Below, in pieces: positions 23,032 through 34,407 of a DNA stretch of 64,000 nt. How positions within the stretch are numbered: the stretch's first letter is position 1; the number at the start of each line of letters is the position of its first letter. Source of the DNA: Grammothele lineata (taxonomy: Eukaryota > Basidiomycota > Agaricomycetes > Polyporales > Polyporaceae); assembly GCA_002150815.3 (NCBI GenBank), contig NDFF03000028.1, positions 310,001-374,000 on the forward strand, written 5' to 3'. Made by a program: the position numbers and the translations under genes. Under the pieces are notes generated by a model. That model was not told where the DNA came from, did no database searches, and saw nothing but the letters and a program-made list of their open reading frames with translations.

Positions 23032-26000
23032 TTGAGCGGAGCGTGCGTCAGGTGCAAGCGGTGAAGCTTTTATTCGGTGAGCTTCGGCAAAGTTTCGAAC
23101 TTCGGACTGAGGCTCATGGAGGCGCCAGTCATACCGAGTCCAGACGGACGTTTTTCAATAGTGTAGATCGGACATTGCGCACGCGACTCTTAGCTTTGCT
23201 GTATATTTATCAGCCACTGTAATCTGGATTTCCATCCTATGCTTTCAGCTTATGTTCATGCGTACGACTGACTGACCAAACATCAAGTCAAGGCAATGTA
23301 GGCCGCAGTCCGATGGTCTTATCGCGAACACGGGTCAGCTGGCTTCTCAAGAAAGATGCGTCCAACCTCCGCAAGTACCATGACGACAACAAACGCAACT
23401 TCGTCCTATCTTGGCCTGCGCTAGTGCTGCTACGCAAAGGTCCCGGTATCTGGCACGATAACTCGGCTAGATTCAAAATTCCCCAATACCGACGCATATG
23501 TGCTAGATGCGGGGACCGCCGGAAGAAGGTCCGCGGTGCAAAGTTGTCTGTTTGCAAGATCTAGGCTCGTACGTCGGTCGCTTAGAAGGTCCGCGCGGTG
23601 ACTCTAGCCCGTACTGTCGAAGAGGAGAAAACTCTTCCGCATCCCACGTGCTCCGGAGCATACACAGTCGACCCCAACCGCCCTCTCGCAAGCACAGGGC
23701 AATACAAACGTGCTCCTCCGCCGACCCTCACGCGTGCTCGCGTCAACACGAGGTCGAGGCAAGAACTTCCCTGCTCGAATCCTCCGACAGCCGGCAGACC
23801 GGGCAGCCCCTCCAGGCCACGAAGTTCTGCGATGACGTCTTTACCCGACAGCCTATCCGGCAGGCCCGGACATTCCTCGACCGAAGGGCCTGCTTCCGGA
23901 GTCTTCTTGATTCAACGCCTCGCGCCGGCCGCCGCGCCTGATCGTCGCCGCCTCGCCGCCCCGACCGCCTCGACTTGGGCTGGCCACGCATCCTCTAGCC
24001 CTTCTTCGATGTTCAGAGCTTCAAGCTGTCGGGGTTGGTTCTGGATCCTGGGCCGGCGTGCTCTTCGACGGCTCCACTGAAGCCTTCAAAGCTTCATGTC
24101 GACCATGCGCGCCCGTCCGCTCTATCGACGTCCCCGCCGTCACGCTCGCGCGCGACGTCCGAGCTTCGGGGCATCGAAGGCCTCGCGCGTGGCAGCTGCA
24201 CCGTGTGGACCACCGCGCGAGATCAGCGCGCGAAGCCCTGCGTCGTATGTGTGCATGCATATTGTTTGCCAGGTCGGGCGTACTCATTGTATCGACTGTA
24301 TACATACGTCAGGACGCTGCCCCTCCTCTGAGGTACCTTCGGTTACATAGATGGGGTTCCCGTGGAAAAGGTGGAACTCGAGGCTCTGCTCTCGAGCTGC
24401 GAAGGCAGAACAAGCTCAATAAATGGCGAGGTTCGTGTTCGGACCGCTGAATCTGCTCTTACACCTCATCTCGGACGCGCCAGCTCACCTCCGCCGCCCG
24501 CTCACAGGTTCCGCCGCCCCTCATGTCCGCACGGATGACGGTTGCGAGCACGCGCACGAAGTCAAAATTGACCCATCGCTCTACGGTCGAGGAAGGTAGA
24601 AGATTGTCTATAACGGCCATTCAGGGAGGATCGCACGTCGTCTGAGTGCTGCTAATGAGGTGCAGGGATACCTGGCCTTGTCTTCTCTGGCAATAGCATG
24701 TCCTGCGCGATGCAGCTCGGCCGCGGCGGCTCCGCCGTCCACGGACATCGATCACCTTCTGGCTCACACCAGACCCAAGGCATGTGCTGCCGCGGCGCAC
24801 GAAGGAGGTTGGTCGGCTTCCGCGTTCGGCGCGACTCCCTGCGGAGGCCCACATGCATGGTGGTCAATATCATGCCTTCTTGATGGCGACCTTCACACAC
24901 GACGTGCCAGGAAGGGATTGACTATCATTGATTCGTTGACGGAAGGTGCTGTGGCTTTCCTTTTCTTCGATTCCCATTCAGTCAATTCCCATTCAGTGAT
25001 TATACTGCCTTTATACGTACGTAAGTTAAAGCGGACGCGGCGCGGTTCTGATACGATCTTCTGCTAGACAGATCGCTCTGCTTTGAATGCACAGGTTCAT
25101 TAACCAAATATATGGCCGGCGGGAACGTGGCCAGGGCTATCTGAAATGGCATTCAATACAGCGCAAGCTTCTGATGTGTCAGGATGCCGGGGAAATAGTA
25201 AATTATTTGAAGTATGGCACAGTACAACGCCCGGTCCAAACAAGTTCTATCCACCTTGATCCACGCCGTTACCTACGCGGCCACTCGGTTTCGTGCTGCG
25301 TACCATAGGGCTTGGCCCCGCCGAGGAATTCAACAAGGATTCCAAAACAAGTTCCATCCACAGTTCGGACGTAAGCAGCCTTCCCCTCAGCGCTCGTAAC
25401 AAGAGATATTGAGAAAGCATCGCAATGTAGTCTGCAGCCCACGTACACTGCAAATTCTCTTAGGTATGGCGTAGTCCTGAACCTCCGACGAACTCTTGAT
25501 ATGCTCTCGGGTGGGCCTGGTTGGACACAAAGCTTTCAAGTTCGTCCTGCCGAAGTTCTCACTATGTAGGTTACCATAGTACACTCCCGACGAACCATCT
25601 GCAAGAGGGGTAGCCACACTTTGTCGCATACTCGCTTTTGGAGTCGCGGGATACAAGGGAAGAGCGCGGCCTCAATCTCATCACACCATTAGTAGGGTGC
25701 AATATAACTGTTCCCAGTGCCAAAATTTGTTTAACTCTCTCAGGTTGAGACAGTCCATGCTCAGTGAGGCCTGTCCCAGTGTCCCATCCGAGGTATGTCG
25801 TCAAGTTGTCGTAGCGTTACTCAATAACTCTACAGGAGCCTGGCAATACACGACACGTCCACCCAACTTAACCAGGCAATGCTCATGCGGCTCATGAGAG
25901 CTCAATGTCATCTGCATCGAACTTAACTTATCTTCATGCCCCTAGTCGGATGAGAGGCCGAGGCCACACGTACAACACATCTGACTCCTAGTTGTCGTAC

Positions 26001-26609
26001 GACGTCGCTGGATACCGCCTCTCTTCGCACTGCGCCTTGCCAGAAGGCTGCCGGAGAAACGTCAGTCGACCTGTATTACTAGGAGACAGTAGTCATCAAA
26101 CACCATCGTATCCAGTCTACGCACAAACGTGCACACGAAGTTGAGGTAGCGCAATTACCGTTCTGAGCCAACTCAAGACTACCTACATGTCACTGGTTTG
26201 CCGATCGTTGACGTCGACACAGCAATATCTGGGTAATTTGCGTGCTGGTCAGGTCGTCGACTGCTTCGGCTCGTTCAGTCGCACGATGAAAACAGTAACA
26301 GAAGGGAAGAAAAAGTGCTCAAACTCCCTAAAAGAACTAACTAGCTACACGTACAGATCAGTTTTGCTTCGGCCTAATGTGAAACCGTGGCCATAGTCCG
26401 TATATATGCTCCTCCGACATCTATGCTGAATATACGAAAGCGGGGGGATGACGATGATGGAGATGAAAAACCAGTGATATCGGATATCGTAAAAGCGGAA
26501 AGCGGCGTGTGGCCGACCACACAGCACGTCGACAGGGGACGGTGAACGAATTAGAGTAAAGCCCGGTCGCCGACGGAGAAGATTTCCGGAGGTATAGAAC
26601 ACGACGAGC
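23032..26609. other. Gene-poor interval, 3.6 kb
   Basis: This lies between the convergent disordered-protein gene (+) and UGP1 (-). It alternates GC-rich blocks (about 23600-24600) with more AT-rich sequence (about 24900-26500). No frame shows a known domain, and no long terminal repeats or transposase motifs could be recognised. A short minus-strand frame starting at the ATG at 24620 looks coding-like (see findings). A direct duplication of about 12 bp (ATTCCCATTCAG) occurs near 24970-24996. Decayed transposon or pseudogene material is possible but unproven. Confidence 0.4.
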
Positions 26610-29108
26610 TTACAGCTCCTGTGAGGCGAGGTCGCGTCAGCGGCATGCACAGGAGGCGGTATAAGAGAGGAGCAACGCACAATCATGTTGAGGTTACCCG
26701 AGAGCAGCCTGTTCTCGAGCACACAGCCATCGGGGATGTCGATGCGCTGTCCCTCGTTCGCAACGACGATGACCGTGCCGCGCAGGGTGACGTTGCGCCC
26801 GAAGTACACGTCGCCGGTGACGGTGAGATGATCGAGCTCAATGATCTTGGGGATCTTCTTGAAGCGCTTCTGGAACTGCGCGATCTTCTTGAAGTGGTCG
26901 CCGAGCTTGATGACGGGCGTCGTCTCGAACATGCGCTGCGGGTTGATGATGAGCTGGCCATGCTCGAGCGAGTAGATGTCGCTCTTGATGAGGAGCAGGT
27001 CAGAGCAGCTCTTGACGGGCAGGAAGCGGCTACGAGGGACGTTGACACCGTGTGCATTGTTGAAGTGCTTGATCGCGTCACCGGCGGCGGTCTCAAGCTG
27101 GATGACGGCCTGGCCGTCATCGGTCGTCTTGGGGTTGACGATAATATCGAGCTCCATGCCCTCAGTCTCCATGATACGCTTGAGAGCTATTCAATGTGGT
27201 CGGCGTCAATAGACGCTCATTCGGTCCGACATAAATAACGAACCGCGGAGGTTAATCCAGAGGTTGTTGGTGTTGAAGATCTTGAACTTCCGGACTGCCA
27301 AATATGCTCAGACTGCGGAGTCGGCTTCGGTGAGAAACATTAACATACCAGACTTGAAGTCCTCGATGTGCTCATTCGGTACCTGGGCGACCTCAAGCAG
27401 ACGGATATTGCCCTCATAGTCAATGAGAGTACCACCCTGCAGTCCTACCGTCAGCTTCTGATACTGCCTAGTATAACCATACGCGACGTACCTTGATATC
27501 GGCCTTCGTCTTGTCCGTTACCTCCATGATGAACTCGGCCTGAGCATCGATCATGTGCTGGAGAATCGGCATGTCGACACTGGAGAGGGAATAAGGCTCA
27601 AGCGCCGGGAAATGAAACGACGACTACTCACACAGCACCCAAGTTGTCAGAGTTCGACACGAAGAGGTACTCCTTGCCCTCCGCGAGCAACTGATCGAGC
27701 ACACCCGAGTGGAGGAGCGCATTGTAGAGATCACCGTGACCAGGCGGGTACCAGTGCTTCTTGTCAGAGTCGGCCGAGCGAGGGCAGGGCAAGAGGGTCT
27801 CCTTGTAGATGCGTGGGTAGCGCGACTGGTTGAACGTGGTAATGCGCAGCTGCTGGTTCGCGTACTTCTTGATGATGCGCAGGGTGTCCTCGTGAGTGTT
27901 GAATGACGTCATGAGGATGAGCGGCACGTCGACGCGGTGAGTGGTGTTCAGGTGCTCAATCTGGCGCACGGTCAGGTCCAGGAAGGTCATGTCGTCCTTA
28001 ACCTCGAGCGCGGACTTCGCCCCGGTCATACCTGCTGATCGTGAGCGAAAGCACGCCAAGCAAAGGGTAAAAGGACGCACCCATGGAGGTTCCGAGACCG
28101 CCATTGACCTTCAATACTGCGAGCTTGTTGAGGTTCGCGGGCGTGCCCTCGGGCAGCTTCGCGTACGGGACGATCTTGTCCTCAGAGGGCGAGCTGATGC
28201 GATCCCAGTCGCTACAGGGTCATGAGCAAATGAATGACGCGTGCAGATGGGGTAGACGCGTACAGATCTTGGCGGCGAGCGCGGTCGGAAAGATAACGAG
28301 TGAAGAGGTAGAAGAAGGACTGCATCTCGGTGTCGAAGGCCTTGATTTTGACGCGATGCGGTCGATCTCAATTGGACGGGCGGAGCATGTGTGGAGAAGA
28401 CGCACCTTCTTCGTCTCGGGGTCTGAGACGGTGTTGACGAGCGCGGAGAGCTCGTTGCGCATAGCCTTGGCGGCGACACCGGTGGTAGAGGTCTTGAAGT
28501 CGATGTGACTAGCCCCGCGGACGCGGGCGTTGAAAGAGTCGCTCTTGGGCATGAGGGAGTCCATGGCTCTGTGAGGGGGTGAGGGAAAATTGGGGGAGGG
28601 ATGGCGCGGGAAAGACGCACGGCTGGTTTATGTGGACGGGCTTTGTGGTGTTGGTCGAGATGAGGAGGGGAAGGTTGGGGGTGGAGAGGGAGCGGACTGG
28701 AGGGGCCCGTGGACGGTGGTGACGTTTATATACGTCTAGGGCAATATCCGAAACGGGATGGGGGTATATCGATGTGTGGTCGAGAACACTGAGCTCGGAC
28801 GGACTGGAGGGCGCACTCCGCGAGTCCCTGCTGGGAGATTCGTCTCTCGTCGGCGAGGATTCTTCCCGGATAGGCTCACAGATCGATCGCCGATGCTGTT
28901 CGCGCAGACTCGTCAGCTCTCTCCCTCCGCCCGCCGACGTCCCCAACGCGCTGCTCGGCCCTACTCCTGTCCCCGTCCCTGTCCCCCGCCGCTCCCGCTC
29001 CCACTCGCCACCCCCGAGCGAGAGCCGACCGATGGCGGACGAGCTGCCCGCCTCGGGCCAGTGGACCCGCCCCCGCTCCTCCGCGCATCCCGACCAACGT
29101 GCGTGCAT
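26610..29108 (-). CDS. UGP1: UTP-glucose-1-phosphate uridylyltransferase (UDP-glucose pyrophosphorylase)
   Basis: The enzyme makes UDP-glucose from UTP and glucose-1-phosphate in the cytosol for glucan, glycogen and trehalose synthesis. Core exons read [20 protein letters not shown], then the nucleotide-binding loop [16 protein letters not shown]. Further conserved stretches are [39 protein letters not shown] and [12 protein letters not shown], then [13 protein letters not shown] and [20 protein letters not shown]. The C-terminal beta-helix ends in GNLNMIEL; the last two codons lie in a separate short exon ending at TAA 26610-26612. The first methionine of the classic core is at 28564. A consensus intron just upstream, about 28569-28619, joins it in frame to an open leader containing [21 protein letters not shown] therefore extend the model to the ATG at 29108. 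The enzyme call is firm; the true start is not. Confidence 0.93.
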
Positions 29109-31235
29109 GGTCGCCCAGCTGTCCGTCCTGTCCCCGCGGCGTCTTCTTTCCAAACTGCGGGATTCGCGGTCCGCGATAGTGTCCTGCCCTCCGAGATCGT
29201 CCCGACGGCGTAAGCGACGAGCGAGAACAGCCAGGGGAGCGCAGAATCCAAGAGGGCCGGTCAGTGGTCTTCGTCCACCTTATGTATAGCGACTCTCTCG
29301 CCCTGCCCTGTCAGCCCGCGTCGTGCGGTCACAGTCGAATATATCGGGCCCTTTCTAACCTCGCTACCCGATCGGAACTCTAGACCGTTGATCTCTCTCT
29401 TCCCCGGTCCGCGCTCTCCTCCTCCGCCAAGCCGCGCCTCCGGCCGTCTTGTCCCTTATCTGTCCTCTCCCGCTGTCCAGCCTGCTCGTCCTCGCCCTCC
29501 TCAACGCCTTCCCCTTCTCCTCCATGCTCCTCCCAAGCTTCCTCTACCGCGCGCGGCCCGCCCAACACCCACCCAGACGCGTCCATCACTCGCGTGATTG
29601 CAACCGACGGTTCGCGCGTATTCCCACTCCATCTACGCAAACCCATCGCGTGCTGCACACCGATGCGCCGCGCGTCCGGGCTCGCGTCCCCGGTCGCACG
29701 AGCAATGCACGCCCGACGCGAACGCCGGCGCACGCGCTGACAGACGACAGAACTCGTCCATCATCCGTGTCGCCTCTGGGACGTGCTCGGGCGGCCGCCA
29801 CGAACAGGTCAGGACTGAACTTTCCACCCCGTTCCTGTGCCTCGCGTCCATATCCTCCCCCGAGCGCGCACGCCGTCGGTGGTGGCCCTTGATCCCCATC
29901 GTGTTTTCCGCGCGTGCCCGAATACTCAGCTACCCTAAGACGGGAACTCCTATGCTCGCTATGTTTTCAAATGTCAGCGGGTCGATTTGACGCGCTCTAT
30001 TGTATACGAACCAAGCATACCCCCCGGAGGCGTCAGACGACCAGCCGCATCGAACGCGTTTGATGCTGTGCTACAGATAGCACGTCCGCCCCCGAGCTCT
30101 TCGAAGCACCGGCGAGAAGTTACAGGCACTGACGTGAGGAACGTGGCAAGCAAGCAAAAGGCAGCAATCCGTCCGTCCTGAAGCCGCCTGGGGACTGACA
30201 CTGACACGACGCGGTACCTGCGTCCTCCTCAGCCTCCGGAGCAGAGCCCGTCCTTCGCGGGCGTCGCGTTATGTCCGTGTGGCAACTTTCCGCTAAAACT
30301 GGGATGAGGCGAGGGGCTAGATCGTCCCACAGACGCGCTTGGGGAGGACAGGCCGACATACCGCGTGCGTTTGGGTGTAGGTACACGCTGTGGTGGTTTT
30401 GAACATGCTCGGCACTAGTCCTGAATGTTGTATCACCGGGACGTGTTGAAGACATTGGAGGCACAGAGTTCTGTCGATCCTGGTAGCGGCCAGGTACGAT
30501 CCGGTTCGTACTGAGTCTACAGCCACCGCGTGTGTAGCCCTGCGGAGGCCTCAAGTCAGACCATGAAGAACAGAGTACACGCGAGGTCCTCGCGACGTGC
30601 ACTGAAACGAGGCGCAAAAAGTGCTGCTTGGGCATCCGCCGGCTTGGGAACTTCTCGAGGATCCGGGCTGCCGAGTATTCGATTGACCCCCCAAGCGCGT
30701 GAGCGCGCTGCGGAGGCAGATCGTTGTGGCTACACCGTCGTGGTGGTCGCGCGGCGCACGACAACAACGTGCACGCACGCATGCCGTGGACGGCTGTGGA
30801 CGGCCATCGAAGGGTGGACGCCACACTGACGCATTGGAGGTGGTGGCGAAGGTGCTTAATTAAATTGTGGATTTGGTCTGGACAAGTATCTTGAAGGGAA
30901 CAGCATCGCTTCGACTGTATTCGTATCTTCAAAGACCTTCGTTGTATGTCTACGTACGTTGGAGCTAGCGTGTTTGCTACTAATCCATTCGCGGCGTGGC
31001 GTGAAGAGGCGCAGGATCGTCGTGAGTCGCGATGGGCGGCCGGCAGAGTCGGTCCGTTTGTCGGACCGACGAACCACGCTCATGCAAGTCAACTCAGAGG
31101 CAGCACGGCGCCGCGGAGCTTTTCCATAACCACCAACCACTTGAACTACTCCAATTCAGTAATCCAAGCTACAGTCAGTCCCTGCGCTGCGATATCGGGA
31201 ACTCTTGACGGGTCACGCGTGGCTTGAGAACTTCA
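29109..31235. other. Gene-free stretch upstream of UGP1 and TEN1-like gene, 2.1 kb
   Basis: The interval separates the divergent UGP1 (-) and TEN1-like (+) genes and presumably holds their promoters. It contains several long frames biased towards Pro, Arg and Ser on both strands and no recognisable domain. An ACGCGT word sits 16 bp before the TEN1-like start codon. Confidence 0.4.
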
Positions 31236-31805
31236 ATGCCAAGCCAGCAGATCGAGTCGGCTGCGGCTACGCGCCTGGCCAACATCTCCTCGCGCCTCGA
31301 CCAGCGAAAAGTGCGAGTGGCGGGATGGTACGAGCGGCGCTGCTCGATACGGACTCAGTAGCTAATGGACTTGAGGATTATTGTAGGCTCATTCATGATG
31401 ACGCGGACACGTCCACGATCATGATCCACGACGGAGAGGACGCGCTCCTCATCGACGTCTCGCTCTGCCTGAGCGTGTTTAGGCCATCGCGCTGGCTTCG
31501 TGAGAACAAGACGGTCGTGATGGCTATGGGCTATCTCGAGAAGTCTGGGGTACGTTCGTTAGGTTGGGGTCGAAGAGCATGGCTAAACGTGCTACTTCCA
31601 GCGGCCATTTTCCATACCTGTTCTGCATGCGCACGCGCCGCTTGTGAACGTCAACCCCTATCTCGTCCTACGAGCTATTATTGCTCAGGAGGCGCGAGAT
31701 CTCGACATGGCGTTGTGGAATCGTGCAATCGAGTCCCGAGAAGAGGCGCTGGAGAACTACGGACCTGGCGTCGAAGGCACACAGGACGACGAAGGTCAAG
31801 AATAG
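31236..31805 (+). CDS. TEN1: Small OB-fold protein, probable CST-complex subunit TEN1
   Basis: Three exons (31236-31327, 31387-31549, 31602-31805) join in frame to a 152-residue protein. The region from residue 25 reads KVRVAGWLIHDDADTSTIMI, followed by DGEDALLIDVSLCLSVF, WLRENKTVVMAMGYLEKSG and VNPYLVLRAIIAQEARDLD, then MALWNRAIESREEAL. This strand-loop-strand pattern, with a G-x-L turn and a C-terminal helix, fits a small OB fold. The ending resembles the helix of TEN1, where an asparagine-rich turn precedes L-x-x-A-I-x-x-R. TEN1 with STN1 and CTC1/CDC13 caps telomeres and helps fill in the C-strand. Size and layout match TEN1; RMI2-like or other small OB proteins are alternatives. Its 3' end lies 63 bp from that of a convergent phosphoesterase gene. 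Confidence 0.6.
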
Positions 31806-31868
31806 ATAGGTTCAGTCAAGAACCGAAACCGCGAGAACAGCACAACAGACAAGCACACGGCATCTATG

Positions 31869-33729
31869 TCACCACACCGACCACGCAATCCCCGCGAACA
31901 GCAGTAACGGAGCCCAAGCTGCCTCCCAGAAATCCTTCAGGAACCCCTTCAAGATTCCCGTCCTCCTATTCGCATCGGGAGCGGAGGCGCCCCCCGTCCA
32001 AAGGAACGCCACAGCGCTTTGGCGGAGCGCCGTTGGGGAGAGCGTAACGCTTCGCGGGCGGCCCCCAATGGCGAATGTCCACGTCCAGTTCCGCGACCAT
32101 GCATGGGAGCGAGGGAACGACTTGTTCCGCCACGCGCTGGGAGGTGGGAGGTCGTAGTTGACGAAGTCGTCTTCTTCGGGCTCGGTTGTAGGCGGGGACG
32201 GGGAAGATACGCGGCGGAAGTTGGAGAGTATGAGTGCGGCGATGGTGAGGAGTATCAGTGGGACATAGACGGAAAGGTAGATACCGAGCTGGTCGGGAAG
32301 CAGGCACGGTCGGTAGGAGAACGCGGGTTTCGTTTGGTGCATGGAGGGAGGGACGAGAGAGAGGAGTTGGTAGCCTGGTCTGCGGATGCCCATGGCCATA
32401 GAGAATGACTTGACTGTGAGCTCTGGGACTGATGTGGCTACCGGCGGGCTCCTGTTGTCCGTCACCATGATGGTGTGGTCGTACTCGCAATAATCATGGT
32501 CGTCCCCACTGTGAGTTCATGTGTCAGTCCGGGGGTGTACGGCAGACTAACAGCACAGCTTACCTGAATATCACGGCGGGTTGTATGGAATCGAGCAGGA
32601 AGCGCGACACCTCCGGAAGAAGCAAGTTCTGGTACCCGAGACCTCTACCCTGGCGCAGAGTGCCACGTTCTCGCAGAGGCCCGCAGGAGCTTCCTTCGGG
32701 CCGTGATAGGGGAACATGTGTAAAGAGTATCGGCCTGTCGATTCCTCCGACCGGGCCTGGAGCTCCATCTTCTGGGATAGAAGACACAGGAGGATAGTCA
32801 GCGGCTGCACATGAAATCTGACGTGATGAAGCCATATAGGTTCCGGCAAGTCTCACGGCTAGAATGCAAGACGTACCTCGCGTATAAGATTGCACAAAGG
32901 CGATCGTCCGGTCCGGCCGAATTTGCGCCCACTTTGCGAAATGCGTGTCGGATGCAGCGCGCTCGCGATCTTCGTCCACGAGGCCCGGTGCGTCGATCAA
33001 CAGAACGGTATGATTCGCGATGGATATACGCTGGTTTAATGGGCCGAAGTGGGACGTGTAACGCTCAATTGCGTATTTGGAGAACTGATACTTCTTCGAA
33101 GGCGGGCCTAGTCTGGGTAAGACGCTGATCAACGCACGGTGCGACACGACAGATGATATGCAAATACCCAATATCATGGTTCCCGGGAAGATAGTGCATA
33201 GGGAGATTTTGGTCGGCGGCGAAGATATTTCTGAATCGCCGAACGTACGTTTCGTACCTGGCGTGGGGAGAGGAAGGGTCGGTCTGACGAGAGGCACGAC
33301 AAGAAGGACGCAGACACTCACTCGTCATCCGACATAGCGATCCGACCGTTGTCCATCATGTCTCCAAGGAAGACGACGGTGTCTGGTCGCTGCCTCATGA
33401 CGGTGCGCCAACTCTTCCGCATGTTGAGGTCGACAATGAACTGGCTCAGGCGCACAAGCCATGGTGGACGTTCAGGGTAGGAATGACTGTCTAGAATCTG
33501 CGGATCGGCGACGACGAGGACGTGCGTCGGAGTCGTGTCCTAAGGGGGCCAGGAAGCTGTTTCAATGAGTCTTTCGCTCGGGGGACTGTAGGGGAGCCCA
33601 TACCGAGTGTACAAGAGACTCGTCTGGCCATGGGCAGCTGGAGGTATGGCTATGGAAGGTTCCCAGCTCATACCAAGCGACAAGAACCAACCAGAAGAGA
33701 CGCAAAAAGTTCACGAGTCGGGGGTACAT
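31869..33729 (-). CDS. TED1/CDC1-like ER metallophosphoesterase (paralogue A)
   Basis: The ATG at 33729 opens a signal-anchor (LVNFLRLFWLVLVAWYELG). The calcineurin-like phosphoesterase core follows, with VLVVADPQILDSHSYPERPP, the metal motif VVFLGDMMDNGRIAMSDDEY, LPMHYLPGNHDIGYLH, NHTVLLIDAPGLVDEDRER and ILFTHVPLSRPEGSSCGPLR. Near the end is a hydrophobic span (GIYLSVYVPLILLTIAALIL), and a second hydrophobic segment closes the protein before TGA at 31869-31871. This is the layout of yeast Ted1/Cdc1 and human PGAP5/MPPE1, which remove an ethanolamine-phosphate from GPI anchors in the ER, allowing export. All canonical metal ligands (D, GDxxD, GNHD, TH) appear intact. Several introns of 50-70 bp interrupt it. 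A divergent paralogue lies at 48697-51038. Confidence 0.88.
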
Positions 33730-34407
33730 GGCATGCTGTAGTTGCCGCCAGTGACGACAGCGGTGAGCGGAGAAGCGTTAGGGCGGCCCGCAGTCGCTTC
33801 CCGATCACGTGTTTACCGACGCGCGTCGCGTCGGGCTGCCTGAGGAGGCAGCGCCGTTCTCTTTCTCCACCAATACACCCTATTTCCTTCCCTTACATTA
33901 TGTCCAACAAACAGCATATATTTGAGGTGAGATATTATACTTTATAAAGACTTCTAACCCTCTGAAACGTCTCGTTGCGCAGTATAGCAAAAGTAGTCGC
34001 GCGACTTGCCATGGTCTACCGCCCTGCAAGGGGTCTCCTATCGAGCTAGGTTCCTTGAGATACGGCCAGGTCAACGTGGGCACATACGGGGAAACAGTCG
34101 AATGGCGTCACTGGTGAGGATAGGAATACGCCTCTCACGCGCGTGTGATTGACTTTTTGGCTTCGACACGCGCATCAGGGGATGCGTGACGCCCGACATT
34201 CTCGCTAGACTGGCGTTGGTCAAGATCGAGACGGTCCCGGGATACAGCAATCTCTTGTACGCGCCATTCTCTCGTGCGCATACGAATGTCTTCTAACGAC
34301 GCGCCGTATACAGTCCTGCGGACCAGAGTAAGATACGCCTTGCCGTCGCATTACGACGCGTCGATTCCTCCGACATTCCCGCTACTGCGAAAGCTCCGGA
34401 AGCGGTC
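33730..34407. promoter_or_regulatory. Divergent promoter region, 678 bp
   Basis: This separates the start codons of phosphoesterase A (leftward) and the Rad5/HLTF-like gene (rightward). One ACGCGT word (MluI cell-cycle box sequence) is at 34356-34361, 47 bp before the Rad5-like start. No gene is visible here. Confidence 0.45.

Noticed and set aside
28774..29289. A 171-codon plus-strand frame
   Set aside because: It is the antisense of the proposed UGP1 leader and is strongly Pro/Ser/Arg biased; the minus strand explains it better.
30120..30932. A 270-codon minus-strand open frame upstream of the TEN1-like gene
   Set aside because: It starts without ATG, has no domain and random-looking composition, and the region is GC-rich enough to give long frames by chance.
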